Assembly (NCBI GenBank): GCA_905193145.1
Contig: CAJJNP010000012.1
Coordinates: forward strand, 1-32,942
From: an uncultured Odoribacter sp.
Lineage (GTDB): Bacteria > Bacteroidota > Bacteroidia > Bacteroidales > Marinifilaceae
DNA length: 32,942 nucleotides
Direction: 5' to 3'
In this document: one piece after another, positions 17,927 to 26,486 of the stretch
How the letters are laid out: each line of letters begins with the position of its first letter
Numbering within the stretch: position 1 is the first letter of the stretch
Translations under genes and position numbers: made by a program
Notes under the pieces: model-generated
Databases searched by the model: none
What the model was told of the DNA's origin: nothing
Seen by the model: only the letters and a program-made list of their open reading frames with translations

Positions 17927-18943
17927 ATGTTTGGGAGAATGTTTGAGGTTGCTGATATATTGAAATACCGTAGTCTGGCAATTGTCGGTCTGGAAAAGAA
18001 TACCGGAAAGACGGAGTGCTTGAATTATATTTTGCGAAGGGTGAAGGGAGAAGCACGGAAGTTTGCGTTAACTTCTGTCGGTATTGACGGCGAGAACCGG
18101 GATCAGGTGTGTCAGACGCCAAAACCGGAGATTGAGGTGCCGGAAGGTATGGTGTTTGTAACTTCGGAGAAACATTTTCTGGAAAAGAGATTGGTGGCAG
18201 AGATTCTGGATATCAGTAAGGAGAGAACGGCTCTGGGAAGGTTGGTGACGGCGAGGGCGATTACCTCCGGGAAGGTGTTGTTGTCGGGGCCGGCAGATAC
18301 GGGTGGATTGAAACTTTTGATTGCCCGTATGAAGGAGAGAGGTATTCAGACAACTATTGTGGACGGGGCTTTATCTCGTTTGAGTCTGGCTTCACCGGCA
18401 GTGACGGAAGCCATGTTTTTGGCAACAGGAGCTGCAGTGTCCGGTAATATCCCGGAGTTGGTGAGAAGGACTAAGTTTGTGTATGAGTTGATTGGACTGG
18501 AGGAGGTTGAAACGGAATTGCAGGATGTGTTGGACGGAGTAGGACAAGGAGTCTGGGCAATTGACAGCGAAGGAAAGGTGGTGGATTTGCATTTGCCTTC
18601 TATCTTTATGCTGGAAAAAATGGGAACAGATTTGTTCCGTTTTGGTAATCGGCTTTTTGTAGCCGGGGCTGTCAGCGATAAGTTGCTGCAGTATCTGAGG
18701 GTGCAAAAGCAACCGGTGGAGTTGATTATCCGTGACTTTACACGGGTTTTTGCGAAACCGGAATCTTATTATGCTTTTCTTCGGAAAGGCGGAAGTCTGA
18801 AGGTGGTGCATAGAAGCTGCCTATTGGCTGTAACGATTAATCCGGTGGCGCCTTCCGGATTGGTTTTGGATTCTGACAGATTGCGCGATGTAATGCAGGA
18901 GGCTTTGGAGTTGCCTGTTTATGATGTAAAGAGAATAGAATGA
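17927..18943 (+). CDS. kamB: KamB, P-loop protein of the lysine fermentation cluster (function unknown)
   Basis: A 338-residue cytosolic protein. A Walker A P-loop GLEKNTGKT occupies residues 21-29, inside LAIVGLEKNTGKTE, so it probably binds ATP or GTP. The rest contains alternating beta and helix segments, with VLLSGPADTGGLKLLIARM near 119-137 and a C-terminal RDFTRVF region, but no second domain that I recognise. The same gene lies between kamA and kamD in other lysine fermenters, where it was named without an assigned reaction. The pathway chemistry is complete without it, so a maintenance role (cofactor loading or reactivation of the aminomutase) is inferred. ATG at 17939 is an equally good start and avoids the hairpin base. 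It overlaps kamC by four bases (ATGA). Confidence 0.83.
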   Translation: MFGRMFEVADILKYRSLAIVGLEKNTGKTECLNYILRRVKGEARKFALTSVGIDGENRDQVCQTPKPEIEVPEGMVFVTSEKHFLEKRLVAEILDISKERTALGRLVTARAITSGKVLLSGPADTGGLKLLIARMKERGIQTTIVDGALSRLSLASPAVTEAMFLATGAAVSGNIPELVRRTKFVYELIGLEEVETELQDVLDGVGQGVWAIDSEGKVVDLHLPSIFMLEKMGTDLFRFGNRLFVAGAVSDKLLQYLRVQKQPVELIIRDFTRVFAKPESYYAFLRKGGSLKVVHRSCLLAVTINPVAPSGLVLDSDRLRDVMQEALELPVYDVKRIE

Positions 18944-20349
18944 TAGTAAGAGAAGCAATACAGCAAGTGAAGGGATTCCGTTATATGACGGAGCAATTGA
19001 ATATCTGTTCTTCATTAGGACGGAGGAGCCTTTATGAGATGTGTTGGCTAAATACAGAGGAGGAAATCGGTGCGGAACTGGAGCGGGTGACGGAGGTTAT
19101 AGGGATAATGGCGACAAGAGAAGGAAAGTCGTTGGTGGAGAAGTTGAGTTGTCTGTTAATGCAGGTAAGGGATATCCGTGGAACGGTGAAGCATGCGGGG
19201 GAGCATACGGTGTTGGACGATTTGGAGTTGTTTGAATTGAAAAGTTTTGTGCTGTTGGCCGAGGAGATGAGGATGTTGACTGTTGAGTGGAAATGTGTGA
19301 AGATTCCTGATGTTGGAAGAGTGGTGGAGTTATTGGATCCGGAAGGTGCCAAGATTCCTCATTTTTATATTTATGATTGTTATTCGGCAGAATTGGCTGC
19401 TTTGAGAGCAGAATTGAAGTTGAAGAAACAGCAGGGAGGGGATGAGCAGGAGACTGAACAGTTGTATCTGCGCTGTGTGGAGTTGGAGGATGTTGTGCGG
19501 GAGCATTTGTCTGAGCAGTTGCGAGAGGAGGCTGATGCGTTGCGGGAGGCTTTGGTGCAGGTGGGAAGGTTGGATATATTGGTGGCTAAGGCAGAGCAGG
19601 CTGTTGTTTTGCATTTGTCATGTCCACGATTCGGAGGGGATAAAACGATGCTGAAGGGGTTGTTCAATCCTCAATTGGATGCGACTTTGCAGGAGAAGGG
19701 CAAGCGTTTTCAGCCGGTGGATATAATGTTGTTGCCTTGTGCCACGTTGATTACCGGAGCCAATATGGCAGGAAAAACGGTGTTGTTGAAGAGTGTGGCT
19801 TTGGCGCAATGTTTGTTGCAATTCGGTTTTTATGTGCCGGCTGCCGAGGCAGAGATGGTATTGGTGGATGAAATTCAGACCAGTATCGGTGATGAGCAGG
19901 ATGAGTTGAGCGGTTTGTCTTCGTTTGCTGCAGAAATGTTGAGAATCAACGAAATCGTGGAACGGGTGAAAGCCGGGAAGCGGGTGCTGGTGTTGATTGA
20001 CGAATTGGCACGTACAACGAATCCTTTGGAGGGAAGGGCAATTGTGAACGGAGTGGTCAGCTTTTTGACTGAATATGGCGCTATGTCGTTGGTGACGACA
20101 CATTATAGCGGAATTGTAGCTCCTTGTCGTAAATTGCGGGTGAGAGGATTTGTAGAAGAGAAAATACAAGGCCAGGTGACCTGGAAAAATATAAATGATT
20201 TTATCGATTATTCGCTGGAAGAGGATCAGGGAGGAGAGGTGCCGCATGAAGCATTGAGAATCGCTGCTCTTCTGGGGGTTGATAAAATGTTGCTTGAAAG
20301 AGCGGAAGAGAGTTTGAGTGAGGTGGTGAATGAAATTAAAAAAGGGTAG
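18940..20349 (+). CDS. kamC: KamC, MutS-like ATPase of the lysine fermentation cluster
   Basis: A 469-residue protein whose C-terminal half is a MutS-family ATPase: Walker A TGANMAGKT at 272-280, a signature stretch with SIGDEQDELSGLSSFAAEM, Walker B LVLIDE with Asp354-Glu355, and a TTHYSG segment. The N-terminal half (1-250) resembles the helical core/lever region of MutS and contains probable coiled coil (about 145-215); the mismatch-recognition and connector domains are absent, and no C-terminal Smr nuclease is present. A DNA repair role is unlikely given the setting. The ATGA overlap with kamB suggests the two products act together. Function is unproven; ATP-driven remodelling of the KamDE aminomutase is my inference. 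Confidence 0.87.
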   Translation: MIVREAIQQVKGFRYMTEQLNICSSLGRRSLYEMCWLNTEEEIGAELERVTEVIGIMATREGKSLVEKLSCLLMQVRDIRGTVKHAGEHTVLDDLELFELKSFVLLAEEMRMLTVEWKCVKIPDVGRVVELLDPEGAKIPHFYIYDCYSAELAALRAELKLKKQQGGDEQETEQLYLRCVELEDVVREHLSEQLREEADALREALVQVGRLDILVAKAEQAVVLHLSCPRFGGDKTMLKGLFNPQLDATLQEKGKRFQPVDIMLLPCATLITGANMAGKTVLLKSVALAQCLLQFGFYVPAAEAEMVLVDEIQTSIGDEQDELSGLSSFAAEMLRINEIVERVKAGKRVLVLIDELARTTNPLEGRAIVNGVVSFLTEYGAMSLVTTHYSGIVAPCRKLRVRGFVEEKIQGQVTWKNINDFIDYSLEEDQGGEVPHEALRIAALLGVDKMLLERAEESLSEVVNEIKKG

Positions 20350-20369
20350 TACAGTAAAGTAAAATATAT

Positions 20370-21926
20370 ATGGAAAGTAAATTAGGTATTGATTTTAATA
20401 AAGTTGCACATGCGCGTGGCATCGCCCGGAAAATTGCAGACCAGGTACAGGGATTTGTAGACGGGTATACAACTGTTGCAGTAGAAAGAACGTTGTGCCG
20501 TTTGCTGGGCATTGACGGAGTGGACGGCAATGCGGTGCCGCTTCCTAACGTGGTGGTTGATGAGCTGAAAGACAAAAATGTTCTGGGAGAGGGTGTCCTG
20601 TTTTTCTTGGGAAATGCAGTGGTGGCAACCGGTTTGTCTCCCCAGGAGGTGGCAGAGCAGGTGGCTGACGGAAAATTGGATGTTACCCGCATTGATATCT
20701 GTTCGCAGGAGCAACGAGAGGTTGCTTTGAAGCCTTATATTGATGCAAGTATCTCCCATATTCAGGCAAATCGCCAACGGAGAGAAAATTATATAGCAAC
20801 GATCGGTGAGGGTCCGAAACCTTATCTGTATGTGATTGTTGCTACCGGTAATATTTATGAGGATGTGGTGCAGGCTCAGGCTGCTGCTCGCCAAGGGGCT
20901 GATATCATAGCCGTAATCCGCACCACCGGTCAGAGTTTGCTGGACTATGTACCTTATGGTGCTACGACCGAGGGATTTGGTGGTACATTTGCGACCCAGG
21001 AGAATTTCCGCATTATGCGTAAGGCTCTGGATGAGGTAGGCGAAGAGGTAGGACGTTATATCCGTCTGTGTAACTATTGTTCGGGTCTTTGTATGCCGGA
21101 AATTGCCGTAATGGGAGCTTTGGAGGGATTGGATGTGATGTTGAATGATGCCCTGTATGGAATCCTATTCCGTGATATCAATATGCAACGCACGTTGGTT
21201 GACCAGTTTATGTCGCGTGTAATTAATGGTTTTGCCGGTGTGATTATCAATACCGGTGAAGATAATTATCTGACGACAGCAGATGCCGTTGAGGAAGCGC
21301 ATACTGTGTTGGCATCTGATTTTATCAATGAGCAATTGGCTTTGTTGGCCGGTCTGCCGGAAGAGCAGATGGGATTGGGACATGCTTTTGAGATGGACCC
21401 GATGCTGGAAAACGGTTTCTTGTATGAGTTGGCACAAGCTCAGATGACGCGGGAAATTTTCCCGAGAGCAACCCTGAAGTATATGCCTCCGACGAAATTT
21501 ATGACCGGTAATATTTTTAGAGGACATATTCAGGATGCCTTGTTTAACATGGTGGGTATCTGGACTTCTCAGGGTATCCAGTTGTTAGGTATGCCGACAG
21601 AGGCAATCCATACGCCTTTTATGTCCGACCGTTATCTGTCAATTGAAAATGCCCGTTATATTTTCAATAACATGAGAAATATCGGAGACGAGGTGGTGTT
21701 TAAAGAAGGAGGAATTATTCAGAACCGGGCAAAGCTGGTGTTGGACAAAGCGACAGTTCTGTTGGAAAGAATAGAGCAGGAAGGTTTGTTCTCAGCTTTG
21801 GAAAAAGGAATTTTTGCTGATATCAAGCGTCCTAAAAATGGAGGTAAAGGCTTGGATGGTGTTAGTGCCAAAGGCAAGAATTACTGGAATCCGTTTATTG
21901 CATTGATGCGTAAAACGGTGGAATAA
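20370..21926 (+). CDS. kamD: Beta-lysine 5,6-aminomutase alpha subunit
   Basis: A 518-residue large subunit of the adenosylcobalamin- and PLP-dependent aminomutase that converts L-beta-lysine to 3,5-diaminohexanoate. It is expected to form the TIM barrel that encloses substrate and the upper face of the cofactor. Length, the N-terminal ESKLGIDFNKVAHAR, and the AVIRTTGQSLLDYVPYGATT segment (Arg184, Ser189) match the known family and, as I recall it, the clostridial numbering. The gene is 20 bases after kamC and 31 bases before kamE, which supplies the B12 domain. Confidence 0.96.
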   Translation: MESKLGIDFNKVAHARGIARKIADQVQGFVDGYTTVAVERTLCRLLGIDGVDGNAVPLPNVVVDELKDKNVLGEGVLFFLGNAVVATGLSPQEVAEQVADGKLDVTRIDICSQEQREVALKPYIDASISHIQANRQRRENYIATIGEGPKPYLYVIVATGNIYEDVVQAQAAARQGADIIAVIRTTGQSLLDYVPYGATTEGFGGTFATQENFRIMRKALDEVGEEVGRYIRLCNYCSGLCMPEIAVMGALEGLDVMLNDALYGILFRDINMQRTLVDQFMSRVINGFAGVIINTGEDNYLTTADAVEEAHTVLASDFINEQLALLAGLPEEQMGLGHAFEMDPMLENGFLYELAQAQMTREIFPRATLKYMPPTKFMTGNIFRGHIQDALFNMVGIWTSQGIQLLGMPTEAIHTPFMSDRYLSIENARYIFNNMRNIGDEVVFKEGGIIQNRAKLVLDKATVLLERIEQEGLFSALEKGIFADIKRPKNGGKGLDGVSAKGKNYWNPFIALMRKTVE

Positions 21927-21957
21927 TTTCATTTTTTCATTTTCAATTTTCATTATT

Positions 21958-22746
21958 ATGAGCGGTGGTTTATATTCAACAGAAGGTAAGGATTTTGATC
22001 AGACCCTTGATTTAAAAAAGATAAAACCCTACGGGGACACAATGAATGACGGTAAGACTCAATTGAGTTTTACTTTACCTGTGCCGGCAGGTGATGAGGC
22101 TATTGAGGCTGCTAAACAGTTGTTGAAGAAAATGGGTTTTGAAAACCCGCAGATTGTATTTCATCAGGAATTGACGGAAGGATATACCTTCTTTAATTGT
22201 TATGGTAATTGCACTCATACGGTGGATTATTCAAATATTTATGTTCCGAAAGTAGAGTCTACGAAATGGGATATGGCAGAAACTGATGAGTTTATCCGTG
22301 AGCATATCGGACGTAAGATTGTGGTGGTGGGTGCCAGTACGGGTACGGATGCTCATACTGTTGGTATTGATGCTATTATGAATATGAAGGGTTTTGCCGG
22401 GCATTATGGTATTGAACGTTATGAGATGTTTGATGCTTTGAATATGGGAAGCCAAGTGACCAATGAGGAGTTTATTGCTAAGGCTATTGAGCTGAAGGCA
22501 GATGCTCTATTGGTGTCTCAAACCGTTACACAGAAGGATGTGCATATCAAGAATATGACGGAGTTGGTAGAGATGTTGGAGGCAGAGGGATTGCGTGACA
22601 AGGTGATTTTGGTGTGCGGAGGTCCGCGTATTTCGCATGAACTGGCTAAGGAGTTGGGGTATGATGCCGGTTTCGGTATGAATACCTATGCTGACGATGT
22701 GGCTTCGTTTGTGGCTCAGGAGTTAGCAAGACGACTGAACAAGTGA
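21958..22746 (+). CDS. kamE: Beta-lysine 5,6-aminomutase beta subunit (B12- and PLP-binding)
   Basis: A 262-residue subunit carrying the cobalamin-binding Rossmann-like domain. The base-off B12 motif DxHxxG is present as Asp131-Ala-His133-Thr-Val-Gly136, and the PLP lysine is Lys144 (MNMKGFAGH). Both His133 and Lys144 agree with the characterised enzyme. The N-terminal 100 residues form the dimerisation part. It needs adenosylcobalamin, but no B12 synthesis or uptake gene occurs in the window. Confidence 0.96.
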   Translation: MSGGLYSTEGKDFDQTLDLKKIKPYGDTMNDGKTQLSFTLPVPAGDEAIEAAKQLLKKMGFENPQIVFHQELTEGYTFFNCYGNCTHTVDYSNIYVPKVESTKWDMAETDEFIREHIGRKIVVVGASTGTDAHTVGIDAIMNMKGFAGHYGIERYEMFDALNMGSQVTNEEFIAKAIELKADALLVSQTVTQKDVHIKNMTELVEMLEAEGLRDKVILVCGGPRISHELAKELGYDAGFGMNTYADDVASFVAQELARRLNK

Positions 22747-22776
22747 GAAATGAACTTAAGATAAATCATATAGACT

Positions 22777-23433
22777 ATGGAAAAAGAGCAAATAAGAGAA
22801 GTCATTGCTAAAAGAGTGGCAATGGAACTCAAAGATGGAGATGTTGTGAATCTGGGTATCGGATTGCCGACGTTGGTGCCGAACTATCTGCCGGAAGGAG
22901 TTGAGGTGATTTTGCAGACTGAAAATGGTCTGATTGGTATGGGACCGACCCCCGCAGCCGGAGAGGAAGATCCTGACTTTATTAATGCTGGAGGCGGTGC
23001 AATTACTGCATTGCCGGGAGCTGCTAGCTTTGATAGTGCTACTTCGTTTGGTATTATCCGTGGTGGACATGTTGATGTTAGTATTTTGGGAGCTTTGCAA
23101 GTGGACGAGCAGGGAGACTTGGCTAATTGGATGATTCCGGGCAAAAAGACTCCGGGTATGGGAGGTGCTATGGATTTGCTGATGGGTGCCGGTAAAGTGA
23201 TTTTGGCAATGGAACATACAGCTAAAGGCAATGCCAAGATTTTGAAGAAATGTACGTTGCCCTTGACTGCTAAAGGACAGGTGAATATGATTGTTACTGA
23301 AATGGGTGTGATGGATATCACTCCGGAAGGTATCGTATTGAAAGAGATTCATCCTGAATTTACCGTAGAGCAGGTGCAGGCTGCTACTGAAGCGACTTTG
23401 ATTATTTCACCTGATTTGAAGAAAATGTGTTAA
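22777..23433 (+). CDS. atoA: Acyl-CoA:acetoacetate CoA-transferase, subunit B
   Basis: A 218-residue class I CoA-transferase subunit carrying the catalytic glutamate, Glu49 in ILQTENGLIGMGP, which forms the glutamyl-CoA intermediate. The N-terminal VNLGIGLPTLVPNYLP and GGGAITALPGA segments are typical of AtoA/ScoB. It should pair with the AtoD-like product encoded at 13611 to turn butyryl-CoA plus acetoacetate into butyrate plus acetoacetyl-CoA. The two subunits are encoded apart but in the same direction within one apparent operon. Confidence 0.92.
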   Translation: MEKEQIREVIAKRVAMELKDGDVVNLGIGLPTLVPNYLPEGVEVILQTENGLIGMGPTPAAGEEDPDFINAGGGAITALPGAASFDSATSFGIIRGGHVDVSILGALQVDEQGDLANWMIPGKKTPGMGGAMDLLMGAGKVILAMEHTAKGNAKILKKCTLPLTAKGQVNMIVTEMGVMDITPEGIVLKEIHPEFTVEQVQAATEATLIISPDLKKMC

Positions 23434-23480
23434 TTCAACGTTTCGATAGGGCGTTGATAAATTGATAAATTAAAAGTATT

Positions 23481-24620
23481 ATGGATTTTTCATTATCAAA
23501 GAAAGAAATATTATTCCAGCAGATGATCAGAGAGTTTGCTGAGAAAGAGGTTAAGCCGTTGGCTGCTGAAGTAGATGAGGAAGAGAGATTCCCTGTTGAA
23601 ACAGTAGAGAAGATGGCTAAATTGGGGTTGATGGGTATTCCGTTTCCAGTAGAATATGGCGGTGCCGGTGGAGACAATGTGATGTATTCGATGGCAGTGG
23701 AGGAGTTGTCTAAGGTATGTGCAACAACCGGTGTGATTGTTTCTGCTCATACTTCTCTGTGTGCTTCTCCGATTTATGAATTTGGTACAGAGGAACAGAA
23801 AAAGAAATATTTGCCTAAGTTATGTTCTGGAGAATGGGTGGGTGCGTTTGGCCTGACAGAACCGAATGCCGGAACGGATGCTTCTGCTCAGCAGACAATG
23901 GCAGTGGAAAACGGAGATAATTATATTTTGAACGGCTCTAAGATTTTTATCACTAATGCTGCTTATGCTCACGTTTATATCGTGATGGCAATGACAGATA
24001 AATCTCAGGGTACAAGAGGTATTTCGGCTTTCATTGTGGAGCGTGATTTCCCGGGTTTCTCTATCGGCAAGAAGGAGAAAAAGATGGGTATTCGTGGTTC
24101 GGCTACCTGTGAGTTGATTTTTGAAAATTGTGTGGTGCCGAAGGCTAATTTGTTAGGTAAATTGGGAGAAGGCTTTAAGATTGCAATGAAGACTTTGGAT
24201 GGCGGACGTATGGGTATCGCTTCTCAGGCTTTGGGTATTGCTCAAGGTGCTATGGACGAAACTGTGAAGTATGTGAAAGAACGTAAACAGTTCGGTCGTG
24301 CTATCGGTCAGTTCCAGAATACACAATTCCAGATGGCTGATTTGCAGGTTAAGATTCAGGCTGCCCGTTTGTTGGTGAGAATGGCTGCATGGAAGAAAGA
24401 CAAGAAAATGCCTTATTCCGTAGATTCTGCTCAGGCTAAATTGTTCGCAGCCGAAACAGCTATGGAGGTGACTACAAAAGCAGTGCAGTTCCATGGCGGT
24501 TACGGATATACTCGTGAGTATCCGATTGAGCGTATGATGCGTGATGCTAAGATTACAGAAATTTATGAAGGTACTTCAGAAGTTCAGCGTATGGTGATTT
24601 CTGCTGCTCTTTTGAAATAA
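23481..24620 (+). CDS. bcd: Short-chain acyl-CoA (butyryl-CoA) dehydrogenase
   Basis: A 379-residue FAD-dependent acyl-CoA dehydrogenase that here should reduce crotonyl-CoA to butyryl-CoA. Visible features: N-terminal helical domain; FAD/substrate segment GAFGLTEPNAGTDASAQQT near residues 117-135; and catalytic base Glu363 in IYEGTSE. Length matches butyryl-CoA dehydrogenases. The etfB-etfA genes directly downstream encode its electron partner. In butyrate formers this complex often uses NADH and passes electrons to ferredoxin as well; whether it does so here cannot be decided by eye. Confidence 0.94.
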   Translation: MDFSLSKKEILFQQMIREFAEKEVKPLAAEVDEEERFPVETVEKMAKLGLMGIPFPVEYGGAGGDNVMYSMAVEELSKVCATTGVIVSAHTSLCASPIYEFGTEEQKKKYLPKLCSGEWVGAFGLTEPNAGTDASAQQTMAVENGDNYILNGSKIFITNAAYAHVYIVMAMTDKSQGTRGISAFIVERDFPGFSIGKKEKKMGIRGSATCELIFENCVVPKANLLGKLGEGFKIAMKTLDGGRMGIASQALGIAQGAMDETVKYVKERKQFGRAIGQFQNTQFQMADLQVKIQAARLLVRMAAWKKDKKMPYSVDSAQAKLFAAETAMEVTTKAVQFHGGYGYTREYPIERMMRDAKITEIYEGTSEVQRMVISAALLK

Positions 24621-24651
24621 TCAGGTATAAAACAATAGAAAATATATAAAC

Positions 24652-25434
24652 ATGAAGATAGTAGTTTGTATCAAACAAGTTCCGGATACTACGGAAATTA
24701 AGCTGGATCCTAAAACCGGAACCATGATTCGGGATGGTGTGCCAAGTATTATGAACCCGGATGATAAAGGCGGACTTGAAATGGCTTTGCAGTTAAAAGA
24801 TAAATATGGAGCTCATGTGACTGTCATTACTATGGGACCTCCTCAGGCTGATGATATTTTGCGTGAGGCTTTCGCTATGGGTGCTGATCGAGCTATTCAT
24901 TTGAGTGACCGTAAGTTTGCCGGTGCAGATACATTGGCAACTTCGAATGCTATTGCCGGAGCTTTGCGTATGTTGGAATTTGATTTGCTGATTACAGGTC
25001 GTCAGGCAATCGATGGTGATACTGCACAGGTAGGACCACAGATTGCAGAGCATCTGGGATTGCCTCAAGTGACTTATGTTGAAGATTTGAAGTTTGACGG
25101 AAATAAAACTTTCACTATTCGTAAATCTACAGAAGAGGGCTATCAGATTGTAGAGGTTGAAGGACCTTGTGTGGTTACTGTATTGGCAACAGCTAACAAG
25201 GCTCGTTATATGTCTGTTCGTGGTATCGTTGAGGCTTATAACAAAGAGGTTGAAGTTTGGAATTACAGTAATATCAGTGTTGACGAAGCTAAATTGGGCT
25301 TGAACGGTTCTCCAACGCGTGTATTTAAATCATTTACCAAAGGTGCCAAATCTGCAGGTAAGGTGTTTGAAGTTGAGCCCGCTGAGGCTGTAGATATTAT
25401 TGTAGAAAAACTGAAAGAGAAATTTATAATCTGA
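24652..25434 (+). CDS. etfB: Electron transfer flavoprotein beta subunit
   Basis: A 260-residue EtfB, recognised from MKIVVCIKQVPDTTEIKLD at the start and the family signature region TGRQAIDGDTAQVGPQIAEH near residues 115-134. It forms a dimer with EtfA and delivers electrons to Bcd. In bifurcating homologues from butyrate producers EtfB holds the second FAD that accepts NADH electrons, and the GDTAQVGPQ region is compatible with that group. The gene lies between bcd and etfA with gaps of 31 and 8 bases. Confidence 0.95.
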   Translation: MKIVVCIKQVPDTTEIKLDPKTGTMIRDGVPSIMNPDDKGGLEMALQLKDKYGAHVTVITMGPPQADDILREAFAMGADRAIHLSDRKFAGADTLATSNAIAGALRMLEFDLLITGRQAIDGDTAQVGPQIAEHLGLPQVTYVEDLKFDGNKTFTIRKSTEEGYQIVEVEGPCVVTVLATANKARYMSVRGIVEAYNKEVEVWNYSNISVDEAKLGLNGSPTRVFKSFTKGAKSAGKVFEVEPAEAVDIIVEKLKEKFII

Positions 25435-25442
25435 TAGATATT

Positions 25443-26447
25443 ATGGATAAGACTCAATATAAAGACGTATATGTATTTGTGGAACAGCGCGATGGTCAGG
25501 TGCAGAAAGTGGCTATTGAGTTGTTGGGCAAAGCTCGTGAATTGGCAGACAGCCTGAATGAAAAAGTGGTTGCTGTATTGTTAGGCTATGAGATAGCAGA
25601 TAAAGCACAAGAGTTGATTGCTTATGGTGCTGATGTTGTTTTGTGTGCTGATTCAAAAGAATTGGTTCAATATGTTACAGAACCGTATGCACAGGCTATT
25701 ACTCAAGTGGTGCATGAACGTAAACCGAGTATTGTATTGATTGGTGCTACAACGATTGGCCGTGATTTGGGACCGCGTTTGTCTGCCCGTCTGGAAACCG
25801 GTTTGACGGCAGACTGTACCGGTCTTGATATTTCAGACGATCGTGATTTGTTGATGACACGTCCGGCATTTGGAGGAAACCTGATGGCAACGATTGTATG
25901 TAAAGATCATCGTCCTCAGATGTCAACTGTGCGTCCAGGTGTGATGCGTGCAAAAGAAAAAGACGAAAATCGCCAAGGAACTGTTGAGATGTTGGACATT
26001 AACTTTGACAAGTCTAAGTTCAAAGTGAAGGTGTTGGAAACCGTAAAGGAGCAGAAGAACAAGATTGATATTACCGAGGCAAAAGTTTTGGTGTCAGGAG
26101 GTCGTGGTGTTGGAAATGCAGAAGGTTTTGCAGCATTGGAAAAATTAGCAGGTACATTGAAGGCAGAGGTTTCTTCTTCACGTGCAATGGTGGATGCAGG
26201 AATTATGCCGCATGACCGTCAAGTGGGACAAACTGGTAAGACTGTACGCCCGAACCTTTATTTTGCTATGGGTATTTCAGGAGCTATCCAGCACTTGGCA
26301 GGTATGGAGGAGTCTGATTTTATCATTGCTGTGAATAAAGATAAATATGCACCTATTTTTAATGTTGCAGATTTGGGTATTGTCGGTGATGTGAAGAAGG
26401 TTGTGCCTTTGTTGACAGAGCGTTTGGCTGCTTTGACAAAAAAATAG
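25443..26447 (+). CDS. etfA: Electron transfer flavoprotein alpha subunit
   Basis: A 334-residue EtfA. The C-terminal FAD-binding domain shows SSRAMVDAGIMPHDRQVGQT and KTVRPNLYFAMGISGAIQH near residues 240-280, then IAVNKDKYAPIFNVADLGIVGD, all family signatures. The N-terminal half pairs with EtfB. No extra ferredoxin domain is fused, unlike some clostridial EtfA proteins. It should work with EtfB and Bcd in crotonyl-CoA reduction. Confidence 0.95.
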   Translation: MDKTQYKDVYVFVEQRDGQVQKVAIELLGKARELADSLNEKVVAVLLGYEIADKAQELIAYGADVVLCADSKELVQYVTEPYAQAITQVVHERKPSIVLIGATTIGRDLGPRLSARLETGLTADCTGLDISDDRDLLMTRPAFGGNLMATIVCKDHRPQMSTVRPGVMRAKEKDENRQGTVEMLDINFDKSKFKVKVLETVKEQKNKIDITEAKVLVSGGRGVGNAEGFAALEKLAGTLKAEVSSSRAMVDAGIMPHDRQVGQTGKTVRPNLYFAMGISGAIQHLAGMEESDFIIAVNKDKYAPIFNVADLGIVGDVKKVVPLLTERLAALTKK

Positions 26448-26486
26448 TTAATGATAAAGGTTAGTTTGTTGTAAAATTCAAAGCAA

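Noticed and set aside
19618..20247. Minus-strand open frame of about 209 codons inside kamC
   Set aside because: It is opposite the conserved MutS-like ATPase motifs of kamC and has no recognisable product.
23435..23457. Small hairpin TCAACG/CGTTGA between atoA and bcd
   Set aside because: Only six pairs with an 11-base loop and no T-run; too weak to call a terminator or regulatory element.
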